Shown here one piece after another: positions 1 to 12,030 of a stretch of 64,000 nucleotides of DNA. The translations under genes were made by a program, and so were the position numbers. A model generated the notes under the pieces. The model was not told the DNA's origin and made no database searches. It worked only from the letters and a program-made list of their open reading frames with translations. Every line of letters starts with the position of its first letter. Within the stretch, counting starts at the first letter, position 1. This DNA comes from Heliocidaris erythrogramma (taxonomy: Eukaryota > Echinodermata > Echinoidea > Camarodonta > Echinometridae), in the NCBI GenBank assembly GCA_025617745.1, contig CM046855.1, positions 48,215,813 to 48,279,812 of the forward strand, read 5' to 3'.

Positions 1-351
1 CAATTGTGATCATGAGCACGTATGCGTGATAATTTCATTAACAAAAAAAAAATAAAAAAATAAATAAACTCACAAGAATGTACGCATCGATTGTGAAAAT
101 GTTGAGAGTGCAATGTAAAAAGTGAACCCGTGGATTTCCACGGGTCCCGCTAGTTATTAGTAGTTTTATAAAACGGGTCGGCAATATGATTATAAAGTCT
201 ACCAATCCATCCGACGTCCGCACACACGTCCACTCAACTCTCGGACATAATAGCGCCACCACCGACAGCAACCCGCCCGCACCTCCGGCCGCCGATTCCT
301 CCGACGTCCGCACACACTCCATAAAACCCCGCCGCTCGTCTAGCACACTTC

Positions 352-396
352 ACTCTTGATGACGGACAGTCAACCTGTCCGAAACGTCGAGTAACC
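352..396 (+). other. hammerhead-ribozyme-like hairpin motif
   Basis: TTGATGAC is followed by the stem GGACAG/CTGTCC with loop TCAAC, then GAAACGTCGAG. This resembles the CUGAUGA-stem-GAAAC core of type I hammerhead motifs carried by Penelope-like retroelements. The first core base is T instead of C and the 10.1/11.1 region is irregular, so activity is doubtful. A related motif is at 30694-30738 on the other strand. Confidence 0.35.
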
Positions 397-1507
397 TCCT
401 ACTCAAGCCTCATCTACTCAAACCTTCGCTACTCAATCCATCGCTGCTCATCCATCGGTCATCAACCAAGTCTTCTCATCTCATCTCATCTGGTCTACAG
501 TCCTTTTCAGGACCTCACCCATTGTCACGAAAGATTATTTCTTCTTTTCTCTCTTGTCATCATTTCTCGTCTATCCATCTCTAATTTCCTTTCCCTTTCC
601 TCCTACCAACTCACATGGTGAACCGTAAACCTTCTCCACGTCTGTAATAATGGTTACGAACCCCATAGAAACGCCAAGAGTCGCACAGTCATGGAGGCTG
701 CCATTTGCTTTCTTGGATGACATCACAGAAGCGCAGCCAACAAGTCATGCGCGTTTCAGTGCGCGCATATAATCCCTGCGCTAAAATGACAATTAAACTA
801 CGAGATTTCATTGCGTTTGAAGTTTGCACGCACCAGAGGTACGCGTACGCGCAGCTCAGCCGTGCTTTAGAGCCTTTTTTGCCGTGCGTTATCCCTTTTT
901 TTTGCACGGTCAGGTGGTGTTATTTGACCAATCAGGATGGCTACATTCTTGAACCCGTTTTATAAATCCCATTATCATATGAGAGTTTGCAGATTTATCA
1001 AGAAATCCTCAAGTTTGCTTTTAATCATTTTTGGGATTTTTTGGAATACATTTTAATTTAGTTATTGTCAATTTCTTGTTTCCATCGAATTAAGTGAAGA
1101 TGATAATAATTCTTAAAATGCATATTTACCGAATGACATCTCAAATTATGAGTGTGTTTACGTACACCTAAAAGTCTGTTTACGTTTTAACTGTAGTACA
1201 CTATTCCAGCTCTGTACCATTAGCATTATTTGGTTAGGGGAGAAAGGGGGATATCCTAAAACAGAAACGGATTGTTTGGCGATTGGCAATTGACAATGTG
1301 TGTGATGAGAATGGCCACAAAGAGATTGAAAGCTAATCTGATAGCCGTGTCAGGGAAAACATACAACAGACAAAATTTGAGTAATGGAAGCGGCAATGCC
1401 GAATGGTTGGGAGTTTGTTTCTTTGTTTATGGGTGAATGCCATGGATACGAAAAGGGCTCGGTGAAAGCATCGATGCTTTATTGAACGGAGATTAAATGA
1501 ATTATAG

Positions 1508-1849
1508 AGAGCACAGCTCGAGAGTGAGAGAGAAGGAGGGGTGGGAGGGAAAAGAGGGGAGAGAGAAAGTGAAAACAAAAGGAAGGGTGAGAGAGAGAGA
1601 TATATAGAAAGAGAGAGAGAGAGGGGGGGATATAAGTGATAAGATCGGCGGAAAGGTCGAGTGTGGTGTGTAACAGAGATATAAAAAGAGAAGCTGTAAG
1701 CATGGTAAGCAAGCAACGACGGAGATGGAGAGAGAATGAGAGACAGAGCAGAGAGAGAGAGAGAAAGGGAGGGAGAGCGTGCGTGTGTGTTTGTCATAGG
1801 TTTGTGAATGAACATGCGATAGAAAGAGTAGGGGTAAAAGAGCGAGAGC

Positions 1850-1885
<36 letters not shown>

Positions 1886-2075
1886 AGAGTGAGGAGAGCC
1901 AGAGGGAGAGAGAGGAGCATGGTAGGATAGAATAGTGGCAAATTACAGTGTGCTAGAGAGAGATAAAAATTGAGAGAGAAAAAATAAGATGGGAGGGAAC
2001 TAATAATAGATGGATAAAGGAAGTGAGATAGTAAGAGAGAGAGAGAGAGAGAGAGGTTTTGAAATTGTGTGTGGG

Positions 2076-2112
<37 letters not shown>

Positions 2113-2340
2113 CAAGGAGTTGTGAGGTGGGATGGAAAGCTGCAAGATAGAACGGTTTAATATGTATGAGAGAGATAGAATGATAAAGAAAAGGGGGAGG
2201 GAGATAGTGGCAAGAGACAGAAAGGGAGAGAGACAGGGAGGGCGAAAAGCTAATGATATCGCGAGAGAGAGAGAGAGGGAGAGGAAGGGAGGGAGAGAGG
2301 GGATAGAGAGCGATGTAGAGAAAGGATGCAGAATCGATTC
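1508..2340 (+). repeat. long GA-rich polypurine tract
   Basis: About 830 bases of almost pure purine on the plus strand, with GA, GGA and GGGA runs and a short GT run near 2067-2094. Open frames across it (Ser/Leu-rich on the minus strand) are composition artefacts. Confidence 0.9.
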
Positions 2341-2546
2341 GAGAATGCATAATCATGATAACAGCTACGGCTACTAAAAGAAGCATACCGTCTAATTATT
2401 CAATTAATTATGCCGTCTGGTATCAATAACAACGTGCAGAGAATTCACAACGACTGCCTCATCAAAATTTTCTGCGTTACCATCAGGGAAATTTGCCTGG
2501 TAACCATGGTACTCCACTATGCTTGGGATTATGACTGCAGCATCCA

Positions 2547-2683
2547 GGGGAGCGTTTCATGAAAGGCAGTTGTCGGATATTTTATCCGAAAACTGTTATA
2601 AGCTACTGAAATCCTTGGATCTGATTGGCTGGGAGCAAATTTGTAGGATAAATTAGCTGACAAGTCCTTTCGTGAAACGCCCC
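2547..2683. mobile_element. GGGGAGCG-type MITE (copy 1)
   Basis: Terminal inverted repeats GGGGAGCGTTTCATGAAAG and CTTTCGTGAAACGCCCC enclose a conserved core (AAGCTACTGAAATCC, CTGATTGGCTGGGAGCAAA). The same 140-base element recurs near 8333, 18100, 39733, 54390 and 56409. No coding capacity. Confidence 0.85.
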
Positions 2684-2830
2684 ACTGATAGACTTTGAAA
2701 ACCCAATAAAATCCTTTAGTCTGTAAATGCATGCATATGATTATCTACATAATATACACTAATTCAACACATCTTATATCATGTTTATGGTGCGTGTATT
2801 TTGTTCTAATAAAATTATTAAACTACCTCG

Positions 2831-3497
2831 TAATAAAAATAACGTGAAAATGTGAAAATAATAGTGATATTAATTGATATCTTTAAAGCTAATGACTTGT
2901 GATGTCATTACGTCACTATTCATTAATTGAGTGAAGATTTTTCATTGATCAAGTCATTAACCAAATCCTGTAATCTTTTATAGTAGGGATGTCAATCATT
3001 AGTTCTTGTTAATAGATTCTCCCTTTCTCCTCCTTTTTACTTCTCTCTCTCTTCTCCATCTCTTTCACCCCTGTTTTCCTCTCCTGCGCTCATCTCTCTC
3101 TTTCTCTTCCGCTCCCTATTTGCGTCTCTCTATCTCTATCTCCCCCTTTCCCTCCCTATTTGCGTAATAAAAATAACGTGAAAATGTGAAAATAATAGTG
3201 ATATTAATTGATATCTTTAAAGCTAATGACTTGTGATGTCATTACGTCACTATTCATTAATTGAGTGAAGATTTTTCATTGATCAAGTCATTAACCAAAT
3301 CCTGTAATCTTTTACAGTAGGGATGTCAATCATTAGTTCTTGTTAATGGATTCTCCCTTTCTCCTCCTTTTTACTTCTCTGTCTCTTCTCCATCTCACCC
3401 CTGTTTTCCTCTCCTGCGCTCATCTCTCTCTTTCTCTTCCGCTCCCTATTTGCGTCTCTCTATCTCTATCTCCCCCTTTCCCTCCCCTTTCTCTCCC
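2831..3497 (+). repeat. 334-bp tandem duplication
   Basis: The sequence starting TAATAAAAATAACGTG at 2831 starts again at 3165 and continues nearly identically through a CT-rich region. Only a few substitutions and a small deletion separate the copies, so it is recent. Confidence 0.85.
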
Positions 3498-3780
3498 ACC
3501 AATGCTTTCTCTTTACCACTTCTTTCACTCCACCACTCCTTTTTTTCTTAGTCTCTGCTATCCCTATATCCCCGCCCCCTCCCAAATCTTACTCCTGACC
3601 GCCATCCCCTTTATCTGTACATCTGTCTGTCTCTAGCTCGATCTCTCGATTTTCTTTCTCCGTCTCTCTATTTCTGTTATCAATTTCTCACCTCTTCCAC
3701 TCTCTGTCTGTCTCTCTCTCTCTCTCTCTCTTCCCCCATCTCTTTTTCTCGCCACCCCCCTCTCTCTATTTGAATTAGCC
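3006..3780 (+). repeat. CT-rich polypyrimidine tract
   Basis: CT and CCT runs, partly included in the 334-bp duplication. Its strand bias is opposite to that of the GA tract at 1508-2340. Confidence 0.85.
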
Positions 3781-6700
3781 TATGAACAGAAATTAAATGC
3801 CCACAGCCACTTAATCAGCGTATTATTCTGGAGAGTCCTTTTGAGAGTACGCTTAATATCCTATATTCTTAATTTGAAACATAATAGACCACAAAACTGT
3901 AATACATTTATTCCAATTGTTTGATCACCCAGAAGCATTTCAAAATATACACGCGGAGTTATTAATGCCAGTTGATTGTGTATTTGGAAAGAGAGGATGG
4001 GGAGGTCAGAAGAAGCGGTGCCAATGAAAATACGTCTGGGCTCGTTAGATAATGGGTAGCCATGACAACAGCTTGTGAATTTGAGCTTACCATCATTAAA
4101 AAGCGCAATTAATATAATTAGGTTCTCGACTCAAGCGTATATTAGTATGTTGCAATTAAAACGCTCATTATGAGCCGATGAGTCACAATATTTCCCATTT
4201 GCTAAAGTGGTCTCTCTTGATGGTTATATCAATAGATTAGATGAGAGAATATAAAATACAGAAGAGAGTTTATTGTTGTACGACAGAGCGTACGCCCTTT
4301 TGATTAACTTTACCCTATTATGGTACACCATTTGCTCCTCAAATGAATATGTACTGAAATCATTTTCACCATTTCGGAGCCATCTGACAAATCGAATCAT
4401 GGACAAAATGACTTCTGTTAAAGTTTGCAAATATTTATTGTCTCATTTTTGGGTGAAGGAAATTTTCCTTCACCCATATGACGGTATAACTCACTGTCCG
4501 AACATTACACATAATGTTGAAGAGAAATTCTACAGACTACATCAACAACCGTCTTCGAAAATAGATCATTCTTAAATATAATACGACTTTGTACCATTTT
4601 TGTAAAGGATGGCAGCCATGTCGAAGTGTGATAAAGGCAAGGTGCTGATATCAGATGATGAAACTTACAAAATAGGCCTAATTACAAATTTACAAATAAA
4701 CCAGTTCACTGGAGAGTCAAATCAACACACACACACCCACACACACACACCCTCACACACACACACACATCTGTGTTTGTCTATCACTATTTCGTTTTCT
4801 AATTTCTATTTTCTGAAAATTGGGCCATTATCGTCAACTAATGAACAAACAAAAGCCCTAAATAACTCATAGCACATAAACAGAACACGTGGTATACTGT
4901 CATAAGCGTAGGCTATGTAAGTTTTTATTAATAACATGTATATATCTCTATTCGACAAGAGGGTACTGTATTTTCTACAAAACAATCCCTAATACACTTG
5001 ATTAAACTTAATGCACGAAATCCATGGAAATACCACCTTCACGGCATCAGGCAATCCATCATCCTTTATTCCTATTTTGGAAAAAGTGTAATTTTGTTTT
5101 GATACAATATAAAGCTATGGCATTCATTGAAAAAAAAATAGTGTTGTTACTTTCAAGATAAAATTATTATAAAGTAATTAAACAAAATGAAGACGTATTG
5201 CTCAAAAAATTGGAATTTTAAAACTGATTTCTGCTTTCTCTTATGTCCATTAAGTATACCCATATTGCTATTGTTAACAATGTACCTCCTGTATGTATAT
5301 TGCGCTAGGAACTATTTGATCACAAAAAGTAAGTATCACTCTTTGATGTCGTAAACATCATTCAAATATTTAGTTCTACAAATCCGTATATACTCATATT
5401 TTCCTTTCATTTTCATCATATCTTAGACCTAACGTTATCAATAGTTAGTTTATTTCAATAATATAAAATATATTTGAATGATGAATGTAAAAGCGAAATT
5501 TGTAAAGAAATTCCGGATCGAAAGATATTGAAAATGTTAAGCGGATGACACAAGGGAGATGATAAAAATCCAGTAAACATAAATCTTTTGATCATAATTA
5601 ATAAGTTTGATGAAATGTATCATGATTCCCTATTTAAAATCAAAACATCTGACACGAAGTATACTGTATACGACAGAATAGTATGTACATGATATGTGAT
5701 AGAATAAAAACATACAAGGTAATTGTCACAAAGTTATGACAAGTCGCACTAACTGATAGGAAATCACAAAAATATAACTAAATTCACAAAGAGAAGACAA
5801 TAATAGAGAAATAGAGGGGCGAAATAAAACAATATCAAGGAAGAAGAATAGTTAAGTATTGCACTTGAATTTAAAAAAATTAAAAACCTAGATGTACAAA
5901 TAATTCAGTGTAACTGAATTCTACTCTGTACATTATTACTAAGCAATTTCACAGCACGATGCTAAAATTGATAGCGAGCGAAAGAAATCTCAATAAAAAG
6001 AATGTAAATTTAAGGGGGAAGAGAAATGTAAAAAGAAATAAACTCCAAAGAGAAGCAAACAGCAAAAAATAACTTCTATGTTTGTAAGATTATAAGGAAA
6101 ATGTACACAGTAGAAGCGTGTCAAACACGCCTCTTTCGCCTTTCTAATCCAAAGCACATGCCTTTCAAATGCATATGTACATTTACAATATAACATGCCT
6201 TTGAAATCCATGTATACATCTACAAAAGAACAAGGCTTTCGAATGCATATACATTTACAAAATTATGGACATGTGAGATTCCGTAAACATCAAAGCAAGA
6301 TAAGTTTGAAAAAAAAAAAAAAACGAATTGGTTTTGTCAACATGATATTTCCTCTCAGATCGGTTTTAAAGAATACATTGGATTAGTATTTTTCTTTTTT
6401 TTATGAGCAGGGGGGGGGGGGATTGCCTTTTCAGTAAATCGATATGATAGCATCCTGAACTTGTTAGTTTATAATTCCATTCAATGTTTATCCCATTGTT
6501 CCATTTATGTTAAAAGGAAATAAGTATTAAGTGAGGTATTACCGCCAATGATGACGCTTTCAGTTGTCAATAACCAATAGGCCTACAGTTAATCTTAACT
6601 GTGGGATATAAAGAATAGAAACAATTCTAAACTGTTCTCCTTACTAAATATAAAAATAAAAATGGGGTCACTAATCGTAATATGGCAATATGTGACTAGG

Positions 6701-8254
6701 ACTATAACTTACATTATACACAAAAAAACCTGAATAAAGTGGATGCCAACTTTACATTACATTAGGTCATGTTACCTTTCAATGATCAATTTGAGGCAAT
6801 TTTGAAGAAATGTACAACTCTTAATTATCTCAAAATTCGATTCTAAACGCGTAAGGCTTGATTTATTGGAAGCCATTTCTACATTCGAAAATACAGCAAG
6901 GTTAACAAATCATTTGATTCGTTGCGTTAGTACTTGTACATGCTAGTTTTAATATAACAAGTTACAGACCACATTTCTACAAATATTGCACACTTTTACA
7001 ATGGTAAGAGTAATATTTACTATATCTCTTCCCATACGATATATTGAGATGTATGTTGTCAGGATCTAAAATATAAATTACTTCCATAATATACACTAAA
7101 TACATTCAATACAACAGATGATTTACAAATACATCTCTGGACGGCTACGAAAAAAAACCTCACACGTCATATAAGTATACTATTAAGGAATGTGTTTTTA
7201 ACAGCCAGTATTTACATCACTTGAAGACATTAGACGAGCTTTAACATTTGATCACTCTCTGATCAAATATAATCTAAACATAAAAACTACGGATCGTGAA
7301 AACATCTCTATGATTTGCTATATGATAATCATATCTCTCTAATATGTAGTTCGGAAAAGAAAGAAGATATACTAGAATTTGCTGCATTTAAGTGTTAATT
7401 TAATCACTCTCGCTTCTTTATTCCGCTCTGTAAATTTATCACTGTTTTTATTGTATGTTTGAGTGGAAATAACTTCGAATTAAATAAAGCAAGTTAGTGT
7501 TGTACAAATGATTGTTAAATGTCATCAAAAAACATTTTCAAATCAATTCCAAATATAATTATCATTCCATTTGTCACTGCTTCGTTATAATTCAAATTTC
7601 CGAATGTGTGTCCAAATCTGAAAATGTTGAGGAGAACGTTACACGGTTGGCACGATTTAAATCGACTTGACTTTTATTAAATCTTCGATTTAAAAAAAAA
7701 ACTAAAAAAATCGATAACAACATGTTTGTTAGCTTTTGTTGATGCGACAAAAAATCAAAAAAAAAAATCAATGTTTCGATTTTAATTTTGTTGGCTAAAA
7801 AAAAATGAATCCAAGAGAAATCTAAAATAATGTGTAATATTATATCTGCCAAAAATAATATGTTTATTTTCTACAGGAGCACCATTTAGGGCTATATAGT
7901 TAAAAAAACAAAAACAAATCCGATTGCTTTTTGTATTTTTATTTCAATCCTGGAGCGTTAGCCTCCGAGAGATGGAATGTCCTCTAGGATTTCTAATCAA
8001 ATTATCTTGATTCATTAATCATTTAAGTGACTTTATCAACAAATGTACATATCAAGATATTATAATATGAATATCATACCCACAGTCTTTTTTCACAAAA
8101 TTACATAATTATATGCTTCAAACGTGAATCCCGTTTCTGCAGGTAAACAAGAAAATCAAGAGTGTTGAAATGAATTCTGTGTAATAAATCCAGCATTTGC
8201 TGTTCCTATTAACATACATCAACACTTTGGCGCCAGTGATGCCAAGAAACGCAT
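3781..8254. other. AT-rich intergenic sequence without recognisable genes
   Basis: No coding exon, RNA gene or repeat family recognised, except a CA microsatellite at about 4724-4771 and scattered A and G runs (for example 6412-6421). Confidence 0.6.
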
Positions 8255-8605
8255 CCTTTTGGTAAAGAAATTTATCCCCATTTGAATTGCCACTCTCGAC
8301 CCAGGTGAGATAAATGGATACCAGGGCCCCGCTTCATGAAACTTGTTATCAATATCAAGTTGCAATAACTGTTTTAAGCTACTGAAATCCTTGAATCTGA
8401 TTGGCTGAGAGTGAATTTGTCATAGAAATGAGGCAGTTATTTGAAACAAGTTTCATGAAACGGGGCCCTGGTAGGAAGAAATCTCTTGATTGCTTTAGTG
8501 CCTCATCATGGTGGTTCGGTTAGAGCTGCTGGGGTAATGATATGATAATTTGTATTAAGCGCAGTAGTGCAGTAGGTGCGCTATATATAGGCATCATTTA
8601 TTATT
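8255..8605 (+). mobile_element. tRNA-derived SINE, interrupted by a MITE
   Basis: The body (GCCACTCTCGACCCAGGTGA, then GGTAGGAAGAAAT and GGGGTAATGATATGATA, ending GCGCTATATATAGG and an ATT tail) matches the reverse complement of the SINE at 19888-20170. The tRNA head is decayed. The SINE is split at GATACC/GGTAGG by the MITE at 8333-8469. Confidence 0.75.
8333..8469. mobile_element. GGGGAGCG-type MITE subfamily with CCCCG ends (copy 2), nested in SINE
   Basis: Ends AGGGCCCCGCTTCATGAAAC and GTTTCATGAAACGGGGCCCT are inverted repeats; the core GCTACTGAAATCCTTGAATC is shared with the other copies. Inserted inside a SINE, so younger than it. Confidence 0.82.
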
Positions 8606-8775
8606 ATTATTGTTGTTATTAATATCAATATCATAAAAACTAGTATTGTTATAATACAATTATTATTATCATTGTTATTATTATCATTATTATCACAATT
8701 ATCGTAATTGTTATTACTATTATTATTATCATTATCATTATTATTATTACCATTGTCATAATTATTATATTCTAA
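8604..8775 (+). repeat. ATT/ATC microsatellite
   Basis: Irregular ATT, ATC and GTT triplets continuing from the SINE tail. Confidence 0.85.
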
Positions 8776-9581
8776 GTGATTTCTTTTTCCATGAAGGCCT
8801 ATATAGTGGGCACATATTCTGTCTGTAGTGTATGCTTTATGTACAATACTATTTAACTTTTTTTTTCAATACATGTGGAATAATAATTTCAAATTACGAT
8901 GGAAGGCAAGATTAAACGTGTGAAAACATTGGAATAGAATTAATTTGACAGTGTTTGAAATTACATCCCAGGTTTCATTTTAACGTCATCATTACCAAGG
9001 TATGAGCACAGTGTTATCATTATTTGAAAAATAAACGTTTCTTTTTCCCGTAGTAAGGGTGATTATATTTTTTGAAATTTTTCAGGGATCTTTCTTTTTT
9101 TCTTCTAAGCCAGAGGTGAGGAGTTAGCACTTTTAAATTCTCTGAAACCCCTTGTGTGCATATTATATAAATAGGACATGGTCTATCAGGAACTATTATA
9201 CTATTAATACATTGTTGGGAGTGCGTTGGTGCGATCTGGCAACACAAAGGTTTTTATCGTGGTGTACTATACGCACGAGGCGCAAGCCGAGTGTGTTGGG
9301 TGGGGGTGGGGGATGGCCATAGCAATAATCCCATCTCCTAAATCAGCATTACATGCCAAATCAGGATTATTAGTCTGCGAGCACAGACTCTCTTTTTGAC
9401 ACTTAGCAAAATTCTATAAAGCCTTGAGCCTAGCCTAAATTTGTCAGTCTCTGGCTATGTAAACTAAAATACGCTAAATTACAGGGCCCGCGTACAGGGT
9501 GTCGTCTACAGCCTCGCAGTCCAGACCCTTTTTTGAGGACCGTCAAGGGTTTGTGCCTGCAAACTACACTACACTACATTA

Positions 9582-9745
9582 TTACTCCATGGAACTGTAC
9601 GATGTCCTGTCGGTGATGGCGCCCATTCTTCGTCCTATTGCATATCCAGCGATTACTACGAGAATCACTAGAGCTAGGGTGGCGCCAACGGCTATTGAGG
9701 CGATGTTAGTTCCTTCAGCCTCCTTGTCATTTTTACACAGCTCCG
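9582..9745 (-). CDS. LAMP-like gene, last coding exon (transmembrane helix and tail)
   Basis: Encodes residues 260-313 and the TAA stop. Cys263 closes the second loop. A hydrophobic helix (about 274-297) is followed by a tail starting at RR (298-299) and ending TSYSSME. The acceptor follows a long T-run (TTTTTTTTTTCTAG). The exon-6 phase is completed by G|CG, giving Ala260. Confidence 0.85.
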
Positions 9746-11719
9746 CTAGAAAAAAAAAAGACACACGCACACACACAAAATAAAATGCAGTGAAATATTA
9801 TTCGCATGAAAACAAAATCAAACAATATTAGGCCTATGCAAGTCAATGCTAAGATATCAATCTCAAAATGTTAGAATTATTATATAATTATTATACTTAT
9901 TATAACCTGCTGCTTGATGATGAGGCTTTTACTACAGCATCAACGAAGATTTTCTACGTAAAATGGTGCCACTTCAGTGTTTGATAATGGTTGTGCCAAG
10001 AAGGCATGGGAAACTGTTATTTCTTTTATGTTTTCAAAAGTTTTTAAGAAAAATATTTTATGTGACTATAATGATTTATTTTGTCAAATGTGATTTCAAT
10101 ACGATATATGGTAGATATGCGGTTGTCTCCTCAGTAATTTTCACTCCGAAAGTGAGGTGACAAATATTTTTTAGGAAATGTAGACAGGGAGGGAGGAGAC
10201 AATTTTTTAGAATTTAAAAAGGGAAAATTATTTAGAGTGAGGTCATCACATTAATCATCAAAAATTAACCCTGACATTTGTAGGAATTTCATCATACATT
10301 CTTGACCACTTAGCAATTTGTGAGTTTTAAAAGCTTAGCTCTCTCGACCGCAGAAATGCATGACTTTCATGTCAGGACGACTACTGCGAGACTAAACACA
10401 TTCAAAGTATATCAGGGGGTGTCTCAGATCACAGGAGAATTTCAAAAAAATCTTTTAAAGCCCTAGCACTGGCAGCCGACATATATTTTCAACCCCCTCC
10501 CAGTTTATCAACCTGCTATGCCACTGTTAAAGCCTACCTTTACTAAATGAGTCGTTGAAGAGGTAGTATGGTTGTAATTGCAACTGCCTTAATTCTAGTA
10601 CTGCCTTGTCCGTAGTGGTATTCCCGATGCCTACTAGTTGAATCTCATCCTCCATCTCGCACTTCCTCGACTTGGGAGCCGCCGTCTTGAAAAGGTCATC
10701 GTCCTCCTCCTCGCTTCGTACAGTTTTAATCCCAGCTGAAAAAACCGTATATTATCCATTTTGGTTAATATGCAGAAATTTGATTTACACTAAGTAATAT
10801 ACTCTTTAGTAAAAATATCGAGTAATCACTGACGTGAATCCCCGATGAGAATTGAGAATTTAGTTGAAATAAAGTGAAAATTCATTCTTTTCTTTCCAGA
10901 GATCATTCTAAAACAAATTACTATTCACTTGGAAGCGCATAGGGACGTCATAATGTGATATGCGCTATACAAGAACGGTTTATTAGTATTATTGTTATTA
11001 TTCTAAACTAGTGCACTCAAGTGACTCCCGGAGAGTGAAAATAGAGTGAAAATTCACTCTTTTTGTTGACATAGTAAGCTTTTTATGAAAAGAACACATG
11101 ACGGAAAGTTATACCTTATAGTCATACGAGACTGACACTGCACCGACAACAGATCGAACAAAATATAGAACATTACCCCCAAATGGCCAAGAGTTGGCCA
11201 AGCTGGTTAACGGTAGATGTGGGGTACGGTTTAGGCGGTGTAACCGCGGTATTAGAAGTTAGGCAGTCATACCCAGTCATAACGAGACCGACAACAGACC
11301 GAACAAAAGAATTACATTACACGGATGGCCAAGATATCGGGCGATTTAGAGTCAGTTTGGCAGTGTGACCAAAGAATCCTAGCATGATGACTGCCGAAAA
11401 TTAAAAAAAAAGGGTTCCATTTATTGACTGGTGTTGCCAACAAAATAACGATGTTGATTATTAAGAACAATAATGCAGCAAACTAATTACTAAGACATCG
11501 AGTCAGAAAATTAATTTACACCTGAGTAACAACTGTCATGACAGAGGTGATTTGTTGGCGAATGACTACTTTTAAAGCGAAACCTGCATGTACAAGTACC
11601 TCTGTCAGCAAACCAATACTTTCCTGTTTTGCACATCTTGTCTCACTCTTTCTCCTCTTCATGTACCCTCTCTCTTCTTCTAACCCCCTCTCTCACTTTC
11701 TCTCACACTACCCCCCCCC

Positions 11720-11750
<31 letters not shown>

Positions 11751-11977
11751 CCACACAGACAGGTTTACATGGCTTTACTTCCGAGGACAAGTATTGTTCC
11801 TCTATTGTTCCTCGTCCTCGGACAGTCGACGGAATAAAGCACAAATTCATTGTTCGACGTTCGAGGACTATTGTCCGGCTTCCGAGGACCATTGTTCTCA
11901 TGATTTTTTTTTTGGTTCTCTGTCCGAAAATGTCCTCGGACATACTGCTAAACAGGCCCACACAGATCCACACACAT

Positions 11978-12030
<53 letters not shown>

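Noticed and set aside
1333..2386. Long minus-strand frames of 270 and 128 codons rich in Ser and Leu
   Set aside because: They lie across the GA/CT tract; the SLSLSL pattern is what a GA repeat encodes in any frame. No domain, no splice sites, no codon signal.
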